Source of the DNA: Lachnospira sp. UBA3790
Lineage (GTDB): Bacteria > Bacillota > Clostridia > Lachnospirales > Lachnospiraceae
DNA length: 64,000 nucleotides
Direction of reading: 5' to 3'
Assembly (NCBI GenBank): GCA_002369135.1
Contig: DFEY01000001.1
Span: forward strand, 1 to 64,000
A model generated the notes under the pieces. The model did no database searches and was not told the origin of the DNA. It saw only the letters and a list, made by a program, of their open reading frames with translations. Made by a program: the position numbers and the translations under genes. Below are positions 1 through 10,646 of the stretch, in pieces (within the stretch, counting starts at the first letter, position 1; the number at the start of each line of letters is the position of its first letter).

Positions 1-12
1 GACAGCCTATTA

Positions 13-41
13 AATATAGCACAGCGATATACCACTGTCAA
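13..41 (-). promoter_or_regulatory. Strong sigma-A promoter reading out of the left edge
   Basis: On the minus strand TTGACA (36-41) is followed after 17 bp by TATATT (13-18). Long A/T tracts lie just upstream (42-75), like an UP element. The start point would be near base 6, so the transcript leaves the window to the left. This strength is typical of rRNA or tRNA operons, but the target is not visible. Confidence 0.6.
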
Positions 42-252
42 CAACTTTTTTCAAAAAAATTTAACTTTTTTTGCCTTTATTTATGGGCCTCTCAGCCCAT
101 TTACAACATCTTGTGTTTGATTATAAACAGACCACAATTCTTCCTATTTTCTCCGTTATAATCCAGTGGTTTTTCTGTATTTGATTAATGCGCACGAAAA
201 TATTTACTTTTGGATTCTTCATTAAAGGAAAATGAGATTTCTTTGTTTTGGT

Positions 253-322
253 GTGGGGCGGGAGAAAATGTTTTGTGTCGAACGATTCAAGTGAGACACA
301 ATCATTTTCTTCAAAGCCCCAC
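253..322. repeat. Two-part hairpin with an AACGATT-type loop (divergent copy)
   Basis: The outer stem GTGGGGC (253-259) pairs with GCCCCAC (316-322). The inner stem GAAAATG...TGTC pairs with GACA...CATTTTC. The apical loop (280-294) reads gaacgattcaagtga, resembling the loop aaacgattgttagtgc of the hairpins near 32.58 and 40.99 kb. It lies downstream of the tRNA-Ser terminator. The rest of the 1-355 stretch holds no gene I can support apart from the leftward promoter. Confidence 0.45.
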
Positions 323-349
323 AAAAAAAGAACAGTAAAATTACTGTCC
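323..349 (-). terminator. Intrinsic terminator of tRNA-Ser
   Basis: Read on the minus strand, a short hairpin (ACAGTA paired with TACTGT, 332-347) is followed by a run of seven T (323-329). It begins a few bases after the tRNA 3' end. Confidence 0.6.
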
Positions 350-355
350 TTTAAC

Positions 356-442
356 GGAGAAGGAGGGATTTGAACCCTCGCGCCGCGTAAACGACCTACA
401 CCCTTAGCAGGGGCGCCTCTTCAGCCACTTGAGTACTTCTCC
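356..442 (-). tRNA. tRNA-Ser(GCT)
   Basis: An 87-nt class II tRNA: 7-bp acceptor stem GGAGAAG/CTTCTCC, an anticodon loop reading CTGCTAA (anticodon GCT, reads AGC/AGU), a long variable arm and a GGTTCAAATCC T arm. No CCA is encoded. It lies between the fumarase genes and a T-rich terminator on the same strand. Confidence 0.95.
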
Positions 443-531
443 ATGCCTGATTAATAAATCAGTATTTAGTTTTCTGTTTTAGCGCAAGAGTAATTATATT
501 ATAGCGCTTGGTACTTGTCAACTTGCCCTAT

Positions 532-1062
532 CTATTTGCCAACCTCTTCATAAAGGTTATTTCCATTTCTATCTATAACAACTATCGCTGGGAATTTTTC
601 AACTTCCAATTTTCTAATAGCCTCTGTTCCTAAATCATCGTATGCTACCACTTCACTTTTCTTAATGCATTTTGAAAGCAACGCTCCTGCGCCACCCACA
701 GCCGCAAAGTAAACTGCCTCATTTAAAACGATAGCATCTATCACGTCTTGCGATCTTTTTCCCTTTCCTATCATTCCAGATAATCCAAGGTTTAAAAGTT
801 TTGGTGCGTACTTGTCCATTCTGCTAGCAGTAGTTGGTCCAGCAGATCCAATGACTTGTCCTTCTCTAGCCGGAGTTGGTCCCATGTAATATATTATCTG
901 ATCCTTCACATCGATTGGCAACTCTTCACCACGAGCCAACGCCTCACTCATTCTCTTGTGAGCCGCATCTCTAGCTGTGTAAATAGTTCCCGTAATATAC
1001 ACATAGTCCCCGCTCTTTAGAGACTTTATTTTTTCTTTTGTTAATGGTGTTGTTAGTTCCAT
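532..1062 (-). CDS. Fumarate hydratase class I, beta (C-terminal) subunit
   Basis: A 176-residue protein matching the C-terminal half of iron-sulfur class I fumarases and tartrate dehydratases. With the alpha subunit it interconverts fumarate and malate. The open frame extends 16 codons further upstream into the alpha gene. I chose the ATG giving MELTTPLTKE because that is the usual family N-terminus and a GGTGAG ribosome site precedes it. The family signatures are visible: the GDYVYITGTIYTARDAAH segment, YYMGPTPA, and SAGPTTASRMD, followed by KGKRSQDV. It starts just after the alpha-subunit stop, so the two are probably translated together. Two-subunit fumarases of this kind are common in anaerobes. 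L(+)-tartrate dehydratase is an alternative substrate assignment. Confidence 0.9.
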   Translation of the reverse strand: MELTTPLTKEKIKSLKSGDYVYITGTIYTARDAAHKRMSEALARGEELPIDVKDQIIYYMGPTPAREGQVIGSAGPTTASRMDKYAPKLLNLGLSGMIGKGKRSQDVIDAIVLNEAVYFAAVGGAGALLSKCIKKSEVVAYDDLGTEAIRKLEVEKFPAIVVIDRNGNNLYEEVGK

Positions 1063-1070
1063 AATCTCAC

Positions 1071-1910
1071 CTATATAGTTCGAGTCACATGACGATTCAC
1101 ATGACAACAAATATTTACTGCAACTGGAAGTCCCGCAATATGTGTTGGATAAGTTTCCACATTCACTCCAAGAGCTGTCTGTGTTCCACCAAGTCCTCCC
1201 GGTCCAATTCCAATCTTATTAATCTTTTCCAAAAGTTCATCTTCCAAATCCGCGTAAAGCTGATTCTCATTTTTCGAATTCAAATCTCTCGCCAAAGCTT
1301 TCTTTGCAAGAATCGCGCACTTCTCAAAAGTTCCGCCGATACCTACTCCCACTACCATCGGTGGGCAAGCATTTGGTCCTGCTTCCTTCACTGCGTTTAT
1401 AACAACTTCTTTCACACCCTCGATTCCGTCAGCCGGTTTTAGCATAACAATCTTGCTCATGTTCTCACTGCCGAATCCCTTTGGCGCAAGCGTAATCTTT
1501 ATCTCATTTCCATCCACAATATCATAGTGAATGATAGCCGGTGTGTTGTCGTTCGTGTTCACTCTCTCAAGCGGATCCGACACCACACTCTTTCGAAGGT
1601 AACCTTCAGTGTATCCCTGACGCACGCCCTCATTAATAGCCTCCGTCAAAGACCCTTTAACTTTCACATTTTGTCCGACCTCTACAAAGACCACTGCCAT
1701 TCCAGTGTCTTGGCAAATTGGGATGCTCTCACTTTTAGCAATCTCTAGATTCTCTTCTAGGTCTGATAAAATTTTGCAGCCTACTTCTGAAGTTTCATTT
1801 TCCTTCGCGCTAACTAACGCCTGTTTCATATCAGGCGCTAGCTCGAGATTTGCTTCTATGCACATCTCTTTAACAGTATTTATTATTTTGTCTGCTTTTA
1901 CTTTTCTCAA
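1071..1910 (-). CDS. Fumarate hydratase class I, alpha (N-terminal) subunit
   Basis: A 279-residue protein of the iron-sulfur hydro-lyase family. It shows ICQDTGMA near residue 65, NACPPMVVGVGIGG near 180, and NICCHVNRH near the C-terminus. In this family cysteines of these motifs hold the oxygen-sensitive [4Fe-4S] cluster. The start codon is TTG, preceded by an AGGAAG site that begins just after the gyrA stop, so the gene probably follows gyrA in one transcript. The beta subunit comes next. The split architecture (alpha plus beta) corresponds to the two halves of E. coli FumA. Fumarase is the likely activity; tartrate dehydratase cannot be excluded from sequence alone. Confidence 0.92.
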   Translation of the reverse strand: MRKVKADKIINTVKEMCIEANLELAPDMKQALVSAKENETSEVGCKILSDLEENLEIAKSESIPICQDTGMAVVFVEVGQNVKVKGSLTEAINEGVRQGYTEGYLRKSVVSDPLERVNTNDNTPAIIHYDIVDGNEIKITLAPKGFGSENMSKIVMLKPADGIEGVKEVVINAVKEAGPNACPPMVVGVGIGGTFEKCAILAKKALARDLNSKNENQLYADLEDELLEKINKIGIGPGGLGGTQTALGVNVETYPTHIAGLPVAVNICCHVNRHVTRTI

Positions 1911-1921
1911 AATACTACTTC

Positions 1922-4399
1922 CTATTTATCTTCAGATGCTTCATCTTCTTCCACATCTTCTTTCACTCTCATAACACTTGCAACTACGATATCATCATCA
2001 GCGCCAGTGTTCATAAGTTTAACACCAAGAGTAACTCTTCCTAAAATTGAAATGTCATCCACTGCCATTCTAATAATGATACCCTCGTTTGTAATCATCA
2101 TGATCTCTGTGCCAGGGTTTACAGTCTTCGCGCCAACTACTTCGCCGGTCTTGTCTGTAACTTTATATCCCTTCACACCTTTACCGCCACGGTTTTGGAG
2201 TTTAAACTCATCTATCTCAGTTCTCTTACCCATGCCGTTTGCTGAAACGATTAGTAAGTGTGAGCCACGTGATTCAGCTTGCATAGCCACAACTTCATCG
2301 CCTGGGTTCAGTTCGATACCCTTAACACCCATAGCTGAACGTCCAGTCTCTCTAACATCAGTTAGTTTGAATCTGATAGCGTGCCCATCTTTAGTAACGA
2401 TTATAATGTTGTCGTCGTTATCTAAGATGTGCATATCCTCTAGTTCGTCTCCTGGACGAAGGTTGATTGCCTGGATACCACTCTTTCTAATATTCTTATA
2501 TTCTCTAACAGCAGTTTTTTTGATAGTTCCGTTTCTTGTAGACATTACAAGGTATTTGTCTTCTTCGAAGTCGTGAATTGGAACCATCTTCGAAATGTAC
2601 TCATCTGGTTTAAGCTGTAGCAAGTTAACAACAGCCACACCTCTAGCAGTTCTTCCTGCCTCTGGAATCTCGTAACATTTTGTCTTGTAAATTCTACCTG
2701 TATTTGTAATAAACAAAATGTAGTCGTGGGTAGAAACCATAAACATTTCTTTCATAAAGTCATCGTTTATAGTCTGCATTCCCTTTATGCCCTTACCACC
2801 ACGGTTCTGGGCTTTGAAATTGTCTGTAGTCATTCTCTTGATGTAACCAAGATTTGTCATACAAACCATTGTCTGCTCTTCTGGAATTAAGTCTTCGTTT
2901 GAAAGATCGCCTGGGTCTATTCCAATCTCAGTCTTTCTCTCATCGCCAAACTTATCTCTAACTTCTTCTAGCTCTTCCTTGATAACGCCAAGAAGTTTTT
3001 TCTCGTCAGCCAAAACACCTTTCAAGAAAGCGATTAGTTCCATCAACTCTTTCTGCTCATTCTCAAGGTCTTCTCTAGCTAGTCCAGTAAGCTGTCTAAT
3101 TCTCATTTCTACGATAGCGCTAGCCTGTGCATCAGAAAGTCCGAATCTCTTAATCAATCCGTCCTTCGCATCTTGAGTAGTGTGAGAATTTCTAACAATC
3201 TTAATTACTTCATCAATATTATCAAGAGCAATCAAGAGACCCTCAATAATGTGCGCTCTCTGCTCTGCTTTGTCTAATTCAAACTTAGATCTTCTAGTCA
3301 CAACTTCCTTCTGGTGATCTAGATATTCAGTTAGCATCTCCAAAAGATTTAGAACCTTTGGTTCGCCATTTACTAGCGCAAGCATAATCACGCCAAATGT
3401 ATCCTGAAGTTGTGTGTGCTTGTAAAGCTGATTTAGAATAACATTTACATTTGCATCTTTTCTAAGTTCAATAACAATTCTGATACCGTCTTTGTCGGAC
3501 TCATCTCTTAGGTCTGTGATACCATCCACTTTTTTATCTCTGTGAAGCATCGCTATCTTTTCAACTAGCTTTGCCTTGTTAACCATGTATGGAAGTTCAG
3601 TAACGATAATTCTAGATTTTCCATTGTCCATCACCTCGACATCAGTCACGGCACGTGTCACAATCTTTCCACGGCCAGTTCTGTATGCTTCGTTGATACC
3701 GGCTCTACCTAAAATCACGCCACCTGTTGGATAGTCAGGTCCCTGAATAATTTGCATAATCTCATCTATCTCAGTGTCCCTGTCTTCGTCCACCTTGTTA
3801 TCAATCATCTTAATGATAGCATTAATAGACTCCGTCAAATTGTGTGGCGGAATATTTGTAGCCATACCTACGGCAATACCTGTTGTTCCATTTACCAAAA
3901 GGTTAGGAAATCTAGCTGGCAAAACTGCAGGCTCTTTTTCGGTCTCGTCAAAGTTAGGAACAAAATCTACTGTGTCTTTGTTCATATCTTTAACTAGTTC
4001 CATAGACATTCTGCTAAGGCGTGCCTCTGTATAACGCATAGCAGCTGCGCCGTCGCCGTCTTCCGAACCGAAGTTTCCTTGGCCATCCACTAGTGGGTAT
4101 CTAATGTTCCACTCCTGTGCCATGTTAACCAATGCACCGTAGATAGAACTATCACCGTGTGGGTGATATTTACCCATTGTGTCGCCGACAATACGCGCGC
4201 ACTTTCTGTGAGCTTTGTCTGGGCCGTTATTCAATTCAACCATCGCGTGAAGGATTCTTCGCTGAACTGGTTTTAGTCCATCACGAACATCTGGAAGCGC
4301 ACGAGATGCAATTACACTCATCGCATAATCGATGTATGAGCTTTCCATTGTATCCTTCAGATCGACGCTACTTATTTTGTCAAAAATATTTTCTTCCAT
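1922..4399 (-). CDS. gyrA: DNA gyrase subunit A
   Basis: An 825-residue GyrA, the DNA breakage-reunion subunit of gyrase, which introduces negative supercoils as an A2B2 complex. The catalytic tyrosine is Y123 in AAAMRYTEARL. The quinolone-resistance region reads HPHGDSSIYGAL, with S84 at the E. coli Ser83 position and G88 at the Asp87 position. The C-terminal DNA-wrapping domain carries GyrA-box-like QNRGGKG at about residues 538 and 737, and an acidic tail (EDVEEDEASEDK). It lies downstream of gyrB and upstream of the fumarase genes. Length is normal for Firmicutes. Confidence 0.98.
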   Translation of the reverse strand: MEENIFDKISSVDLKDTMESSYIDYAMSVIASRALPDVRDGLKPVQRRILHAMVELNNGPDKAHRKCARIVGDTMGKYHPHGDSSIYGALVNMAQEWNIRYPLVDGQGNFGSEDGDGAAAMRYTEARLSRMSMELVKDMNKDTVDFVPNFDETEKEPAVLPARFPNLLVNGTTGIAVGMATNIPPHNLTESINAIIKMIDNKVDEDRDTEIDEIMQIIQGPDYPTGGVILGRAGINEAYRTGRGKIVTRAVTDVEVMDNGKSRIIVTELPYMVNKAKLVEKIAMLHRDKKVDGITDLRDESDKDGIRIVIELRKDANVNVILNQLYKHTQLQDTFGVIMLALVNGEPKVLNLLEMLTEYLDHQKEVVTRRSKFELDKAEQRAHIIEGLLIALDNIDEVIKIVRNSHTTQDAKDGLIKRFGLSDAQASAIVEMRIRQLTGLAREDLENEQKELMELIAFLKGVLADEKKLLGVIKEELEEVRDKFGDERKTEIGIDPGDLSNEDLIPEEQTMVCMTNLGYIKRMTTDNFKAQNRGGKGIKGMQTINDDFMKEMFMVSTHDYILFITNTGRIYKTKCYEIPEAGRTARGVAVVNLLQLKPDEYISKMVPIHDFEEDKYLVMSTRNGTIKKTAVREYKNIRKSGIQAINLRPGDELEDMHILDNDDNIIIVTKDGHAIRFKLTDVRETGRSAMGVKGIELNPGDEVVAMQAESRGSHLLIVSANGMGKRTEIDEFKLQNRGGKGVKGYKVTDKTGEVVGAKTVNPGTEIMMITNEGIIIRMAVDDISILGRVTLGVKLMNTGADDDIVVASVMRVKEDVEEDEASEDK

Positions 4400-4472
4400 T
4401 TTTATCTCCTGTAGAAAATCTACTTGTTACTGTTTTTTGATATCTAAGTTCCGAGCGAACTTATCATTTTTG

Positions 4473-6404
<1,932 letters not shown>

Positions 6405-6431
6405 TTAAAAACTTCCTTTCAAAATACAAAG

Positions 6432-7523
6432 TTAACTAATTACATTCTCTGCTACTTTTGCATTATCAACCTTAAACACTCGGTCAATATTTATACTGTT
6501 TTCTACAAACTCATCTAAACCTGTACAAGTCACAATCGTTTGTATATTATCTAGTCTTTCTAATAAGTGATTTTGTCTCTCTGAATCTAGTTCAGATAGA
6601 ACATCATCTAAAAGTAAAACTGGTGTGTCATTAATAATCTTTTTAACCAGCTCAATTTCCGCCAGCTTCAAAGACAACGCAATAGTTCTCTTTTGGCCCT
6701 GACTTCCATAAGTTCTAATATTTATATCTTTATTAAAGAATAAAATATCGTCCCTATGTGGCCCCACCGAAGTGCTCTTATTTCTTAAATCAACACTTCT
6801 GTTTCTCTTTAGATTTTTTTCAAAATCTTTTACTTCAGTATTTTTGTGATAGTCAATCTTAATTGCTTCTTCTTTATTTGTTAAATCTTCATGGATAGGT
6901 TTAATAATTTTACTTATCTGCTTAATAAATTCTTCACGCTTTTTAATTATTTCTTTTCCATAAAGAACCAACTGCTCATCCCAAACATCTAATGTTTCTT
7001 CTGCACTAGGATTAAAACTTATCTCTTTAAGTAGTCTGTTTCTCTGATTTAAAACTTTGTTGTAATTAATTAGATTATGAACATAAATTTTATCTAGCTG
7101 ACAAAGTTCTAAATCCATAAATCTTCTTCTCTCCGCCGGACCATTTTTTATAATATTTAAATCTTCCGGTGCAAAGAAAATAACATTAAAGATTCCAAAT
7201 AGTTCACTCGCTCTTTTTATTGGAACTCCATTCACTGCAATTCCTTTAGTCTTATTTTTTCTTAAGTGAACATCTACTCTTATTTCTTTTTCTTTTTTCT
7301 CTATAAATAATTTTATATGTGCTTCACGCTCGCCAAATCTTATTAATTCAACATCTTTATTACTTCTGTGAGATTTAGTAGTACTACAAATATAGATTGA
7401 CTCTAAAATATTTGTTTTACCCTGAGCATTATTTCCATATAAAACATTTTTCTTAGGATCTAAATCTAAATCTAATGATTTATAATTTCTAAAATTTTCT
7501 AACTCTAGTTTTTTAACTATCAT
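6432..7523 (-). CDS. recF: DNA replication and repair protein RecF
   Basis: A 363-residue SMC-like ATPase that helps load RecA at single-strand gaps together with RecO and RecR. It has Walker A GNNAQGKT (residues 30-37), an ABC-type signature region around GSQGQKRTIALSLKLAE, and Walker B PVLLLDDVLSELD. The length is typical. It lies 12 bp after the S4-domain gene and shortly before gyrB, in the conserved dnaA-dnaN-yaaA-recF-gyrB order. Confidence 0.97.
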   Translation of the reverse strand: MIVKKLELENFRNYKSLDLDLDPKKNVLYGNNAQGKTNILESIYICSTTKSHRSNKDVELIRFGEREAHIKLFIEKKEKEIRVDVHLRKNKTKGIAVNGVPIKRASELFGIFNVIFFAPEDLNIIKNGPAERRRFMDLELCQLDKIYVHNLINYNKVLNQRNRLLKEISFNPSAEETLDVWDEQLVLYGKEIIKKREEFIKQISKIIKPIHEDLTNKEEAIKIDYHKNTEVKDFEKNLKRNRSVDLRNKSTSVGPHRDDILFFNKDINIRTYGSQGQKRTIALSLKLAEIELVKKIINDTPVLLLDDVLSELDSERQNHLLERLDNIQTIVTCTGLDEFVENSINIDRVFKVDNAKVAENVIS

Positions 7524-7535
7524 ATTATTCTCAGT

Positions 7536-7739
7536 TTATTTAACTGTGACTAACTCCCCATTGTATTCAAAATTATCACCTGAATATAATTTTTTACCTC
7601 TTCTTGTGTCTACTTCTCCATTAACTTTTACTTGCCCATCTTGAATAACTACTTTTGCCTCAATACCTGATGATACAAGTCCAGCTAATTTCATCGCTTG
7701 TCCTAATTTTATATATTCATCTCTAATTTCTATTTCCAT
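7536..7739 (-). CDS. yaaA: S4-domain RNA-binding protein (YaaA/RlbA family)
   Basis: A 67-residue protein made of little more than one S4 RNA-binding domain: YIKLGQAMKLAGLVSSG, then KVVIQDGQVKVNGEVDTRRGKKLYSGD. It is the small gene regularly found between dnaN and recF in Firmicutes. In Bacillus subtilis the homologue has been linked to ribosome assembly, which is family knowledge and not visible here. Confidence 0.93.
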   Translation of the reverse strand: MEIEIRDEYIKLGQAMKLAGLVSSGIEAKVVIQDGQVKVNGEVDTRRGKKLYSGDNFEYNGELVTVK

Positions 7740-7801
7740 AATCTATTCCCTTACTTTAAAAATGAAAAATGAATTTCTTCACTTTCCATTTTTAAAAATA
7801 T

Positions 7802-8902
7802 TTATTGTACTACTGGTAATACAATATAAATATATGAATTATTCTCATTTCTGATGAAACATGGTGCCTTTGAATTTGTCATATACAAAGTAATCTTTTC
7901 ATCATCCAATACTTTCAAAATATCTAAAAGGAATTTTGGATTGAAACTGATCATTAAATCTTCACCTTCTTTGGCGATGTCAATCTTTTCATCCATTGTT
8001 CCAATAAATGTATTAATAGATAAATCTAAAACTCCATCCTTAATTGTTAAGAATACAGGTTTACTTTCACCTTCTTTAATAAGAAGTGTAGCTCTATCAA
8101 TACAATCCATAAATTCTCTTTTATTAATTTCGAACTTTGTTTTATAATCTGAACTAATCATTTTGTCTGTGTCAAAGAAGTTAGTATCTTCAATCAATCT
8201 AGAAACTACAACTGTATCTCCTAGATCAAATAAAATGTGATTGTTTGTAAAATAAATCATTACATCATCTTCCATTCCACCATTTAAAATTTTACTAATT
8301 TCATTTAATGATTTTCCTGGAATTATAACTTTACCTAAATCATATTCTTCTTTTAACTCTATATTTCTAATAGCAATTCTAAATTTATCTAATGCTACTA
8401 CTTTTAATTTATTTCCTTTTATTTCAAAAAGTTCACCAGTTAAAACTTTATTCTTTTCTGCATCATTAATTGCAAAAATAGTTTGATCAATAATATTTTT
8501 AAGTGATAACTGTGAAATACTAATCTTATTATTTTTTTCTACTCTTGGTAGTGGAGAAAAATCTTCTGGATCCATTATCTGAATATTGAATTTTGAATTC
8601 TCACATGTAATTAATGATTTTGTATCATCTTCTATTTCAAATGTAATTTCACTATCAGGAAGCTTACGAACAATCTCAGAAAAGATTCTTGCTTCTATAG
8701 CAACCTTACCAGCTTCCTTAATTTCACCTTTAACTTTTGTCTCTATTCCTAGATCCATATCGTTAGCAGTAAATTTAATGAAACCTTCAGTAGCATCAAT
8801 CAAAATACATTCTAATATCTTCATAGAAGATTTAGTTGATACTGCTTTCATTACAACATTAATTCCTTCAATTAAATCTGATTTTTTAAATAGTAATTTC
8901 AT
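7802..8902 (-). CDS. dnaN: DNA polymerase III subunit beta (sliding clamp)
   Basis: A 366-residue beta clamp with three repeated clamp domains. It starts MKLLFKKSDLIEGINVVMKAV and ends with the conserved YIYIVLPV segment. The clamp encircles DNA and tethers DNA polymerase III and repair enzymes. A strong AAAGGAG site precedes the ATG. It follows dnaA after a 320-bp AT-rich gap holding DnaA-box-like repeats, so it probably has its own promoter there as well as read-through from dnaA. Confidence 0.97.
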   Translation of the reverse strand: MKLLFKKSDLIEGINVVMKAVSTKSSMKILECILIDATEGFIKFTANDMDLGIETKVKGEIKEAGKVAIEARIFSEIVRKLPDSEITFEIEDDTKSLITCENSKFNIQIMDPEDFSPLPRVEKNNKISISQLSLKNIIDQTIFAINDAEKNKVLTGELFEIKGNKLKVVALDKFRIAIRNIELKEEYDLGKVIIPGKSLNEISKILNGGMEDDVMIYFTNNHILFDLGDTVVVSRLIEDTNFFDTDKMISSDYKTKFEINKREFMDCIDRATLLIKEGESKPVFLTIKDGVLDLSINTFIGTMDEKIDIAKEGEDLMISFNPKFLLDILKVLDDEKITLYMTNSKAPCFIRNENNSYIYIVLPVVQ

Positions 8903-9222
8903 CCCTTTTCTCCTTTAAAATAAAAGTATAAATAAATATATATTTTTTAATAATAATAATAAGGACAGTCAATATGATAAAAAGTATTAAAAATCCTTTA
9001 TTTATCGTGGTTATATAATAAAAATTGTAGTTAATAATTTTTGAAGTAATTAACAAATCACATAAGTTATTATCAAAGATAAATAATTTATAAATTTTTT
9101 ATGTGATTTTGATTTAAAAATTTATCCAGTCATAAAATTTTATTATCAAACTACTGACAGAGTTATTAACTAATAATCAGTAGTTATTGATAGTTTATTG
9201 ATATAGTTATTAACAACATTTT
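8903..9222. other. Origin region, dnaA-dnaN gap
   Basis: A 320-bp, very AT-rich spacer with no plausible gene. Its dnaA-proximal third holds a direct array of 9-mers related to TTATTGACA. Only one site resembles the canonical DnaA box (TTATCCAGT, 9122-9130). Bidirectional Firmicutes origins commonly use both the dnaA-upstream and dnaA-dnaN gaps, so this is taken as part of oriC and as the dnaN promoter region. Confidence 0.75.
9151..9215 (+). repeat. Array of DnaA-box-like 9-mers at helical spacing
   Basis: Direct copies on the plus strand are CTACTGACA (9151), TTATTAACT (9163), TTATTGATA (9184), TTATTGATA (9195) and TTATTAACA (9207). Steps are 12, 21, 11 and 12 bp, close to one or two helical turns. 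They differ from the standard TTATCCACA mainly at positions 5 and 6. Confidence 0.6.
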
Positions 9223-10596
9223 TTATTCAGGATCTACCTTTTTCTTTAAAACTTCAACGGTTGTTCTAGTATTTGGGTCAGTTTCTATTTCTTTTTTAAC
9301 TTTATCTATTCCGTAAATAACATTTCCGTGAGTTTTATTTAAAGCTTTTGCAATAGTTTCCAATTTATCATCAGTAAAATATCTACAAAGATACATACAT
9401 ATTTGACGAGGCCATGCAATATCCGCACTTCTCTTATCTGATATTAAATCCTTAGTAGATAAATCAAAATGTTCAGCAACTATTTCAATAATAGATTCGC
9501 ATGTAATATTCTTTTTATTATCTGGATCAATCATATCCTTCAAAATATCTTTAGCGAAATCTAAATCAATAACAGTGCCAGGTTTCATTTTTGCATAAGC
9601 AACTAATTTATTAAATGAACCTTCTAACTCTCTAACATTTGAAATAAAATTATTTGCAATGTAATCAAGTGCACTATTATCTATTTCAATTCCAGATTCC
9701 TGTTTAGCTTTATTAAGAAGAATAGCCATTCTTGTTTCATAATCTGGATTTTGAATATCAACAGTTAATCCCATTTCAAAACGGTTAATTAATCTCTCAG
9801 AAATGCCTTCCATATCCTTTGGAATTTTATCTGATGTAATAACGATCTGTTTATGTTTCATATGTAAGTCATTAAAAATATTAAACAATTCTTCCTGACA
9901 TCTATCTTTATTTGAGAAGAATTGAATATCATCTAACAACAAAACATCTACATTTCTATATTTATTTCTAAATCTTTGGATGTCTTCCTGTACTGTATGT
10001 TTACCAGCAAGCAAATCAATTACTTCATTTACAAAAGACTCACTGTATGTATAAAGAACAGTAGCCTCTGGATTTTGTTCTAAAACAAAATTACCAATAG
10101 CCTGAAGCAAATGAGTCTTACCTAAACCAACACCACCGTAAATATAAAGTGGATTATAAGTTTCACCAGGTGATTCAGCCACCGCCAAAGCAGTAACCTG
10201 AGCTGCATTATTATTAGAACCCACTACAAAAGAATCGAAAGTAAATTTCTCACTTAAGTTAGAGTCTTTAATACGATCTAGTAGTTGAGCTTTACTTTCG
10301 TTGGTAGTAGCAATTGAATTATCCATTTCACCATTTGGCAAAATGATTTGCAAATCTAAATCTTCATCCAGTGACTCACAAATAGAAACTTTCAAAAATG
10401 AAAGATACTTTTTGTTTATATATTTAAGGCCCTGAGATTCACTAGGTCCAGTGAAAACTAAAGTCACTAAACCATCCTCCACTGATTTAATCTCAAGTGG
10501 AAGAATCCATGTTTTAAAAGATACGTCAGAGACGTCATATTCACTTTTAAAGAAATCTAAAATTTCAGGCCATTTTTCGCTTAAAACTTCAAACAT
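9223..10596 (-). CDS. dnaA: Chromosomal replication initiator protein DnaA
   Basis: A 457-residue DnaA. Domain I has the FKTWILPL motif near residue 27. The AAA+ domain has Walker A GGVGLGKTH (154-162) and Walker B DVLLLDDIQF, with sensor motifs following. Domain IV starts around RSADIAWPRQICMYLCR. The usual DnaA signature (GRDHTTVIHA-like) is here NKTHGNVIYG (420-429). The histidine is kept, but Asp-His-Thr-Thr has become Thr-His-Gly-Asn, at positions that touch DnaA-box bases in E. coli DnaA. This coincides with non-canonical boxes in both neighbouring gaps. The ATG has a very strong GGGAGGGG site. Confidence 0.97.
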   Translation of the reverse strand: MFEVLSEKWPEILDFFKSEYDVSDVSFKTWILPLEIKSVEDGLVTLVFTGPSESQGLKYINKKYLSFLKVSICESLDEDLDLQIILPNGEMDNSIATTNESKAQLLDRIKDSNLSEKFTFDSFVVGSNNNAAQVTALAVAESPGETYNPLYIYGGVGLGKTHLLQAIGNFVLEQNPEATVLYTYSESFVNEVIDLLAGKHTVQEDIQRFRNKYRNVDVLLLDDIQFFSNKDRCQEELFNIFNDLHMKHKQIVITSDKIPKDMEGISERLINRFEMGLTVDIQNPDYETRMAILLNKAKQESGIEIDNSALDYIANNFISNVRELEGSFNKLVAYAKMKPGTVIDLDFAKDILKDMIDPDNKKNITCESIIEIVAEHFDLSTKDLISDKRSADIAWPRQICMYLCRYFTDDKLETIAKALNKTHGNVIYGIDKVKKEIETDPNTRTTVEVLKKKVDPE

Positions 10597-10606
10597 AGCC
10601 CCTCCC

Positions 10607-10640
10607 TAAAAAAAATGCGAAATATCGTTAAAATTCGCAC
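10607..10640 (-). terminator. Attenuator-like hairpin in the dnaA leader
   Basis: On the minus strand TGCGAA pairs with TTCGCA (10616-10639), followed directly by eight T and then the dnaA ribosome site. It therefore has the shape of an intrinsic terminator between the promoter and the start codon. It could instead stabilise the 5' end of the mRNA. Confidence 0.45.
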
Positions 10641-10646
10641 ATAGAT

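Noticed and set aside
121..324. 67-codon minus-strand frame near the left edge
   Set aside because: It overlaps the hairpin and terminator region, has no ribosome site and no recognisable protein pattern.
2246..2260. AACGATTAGTAAGTG inside gyrA, resembling the conserved hairpin loop
   Set aside because: It lies in coding sequence with no flanking complementary arms of useful length.
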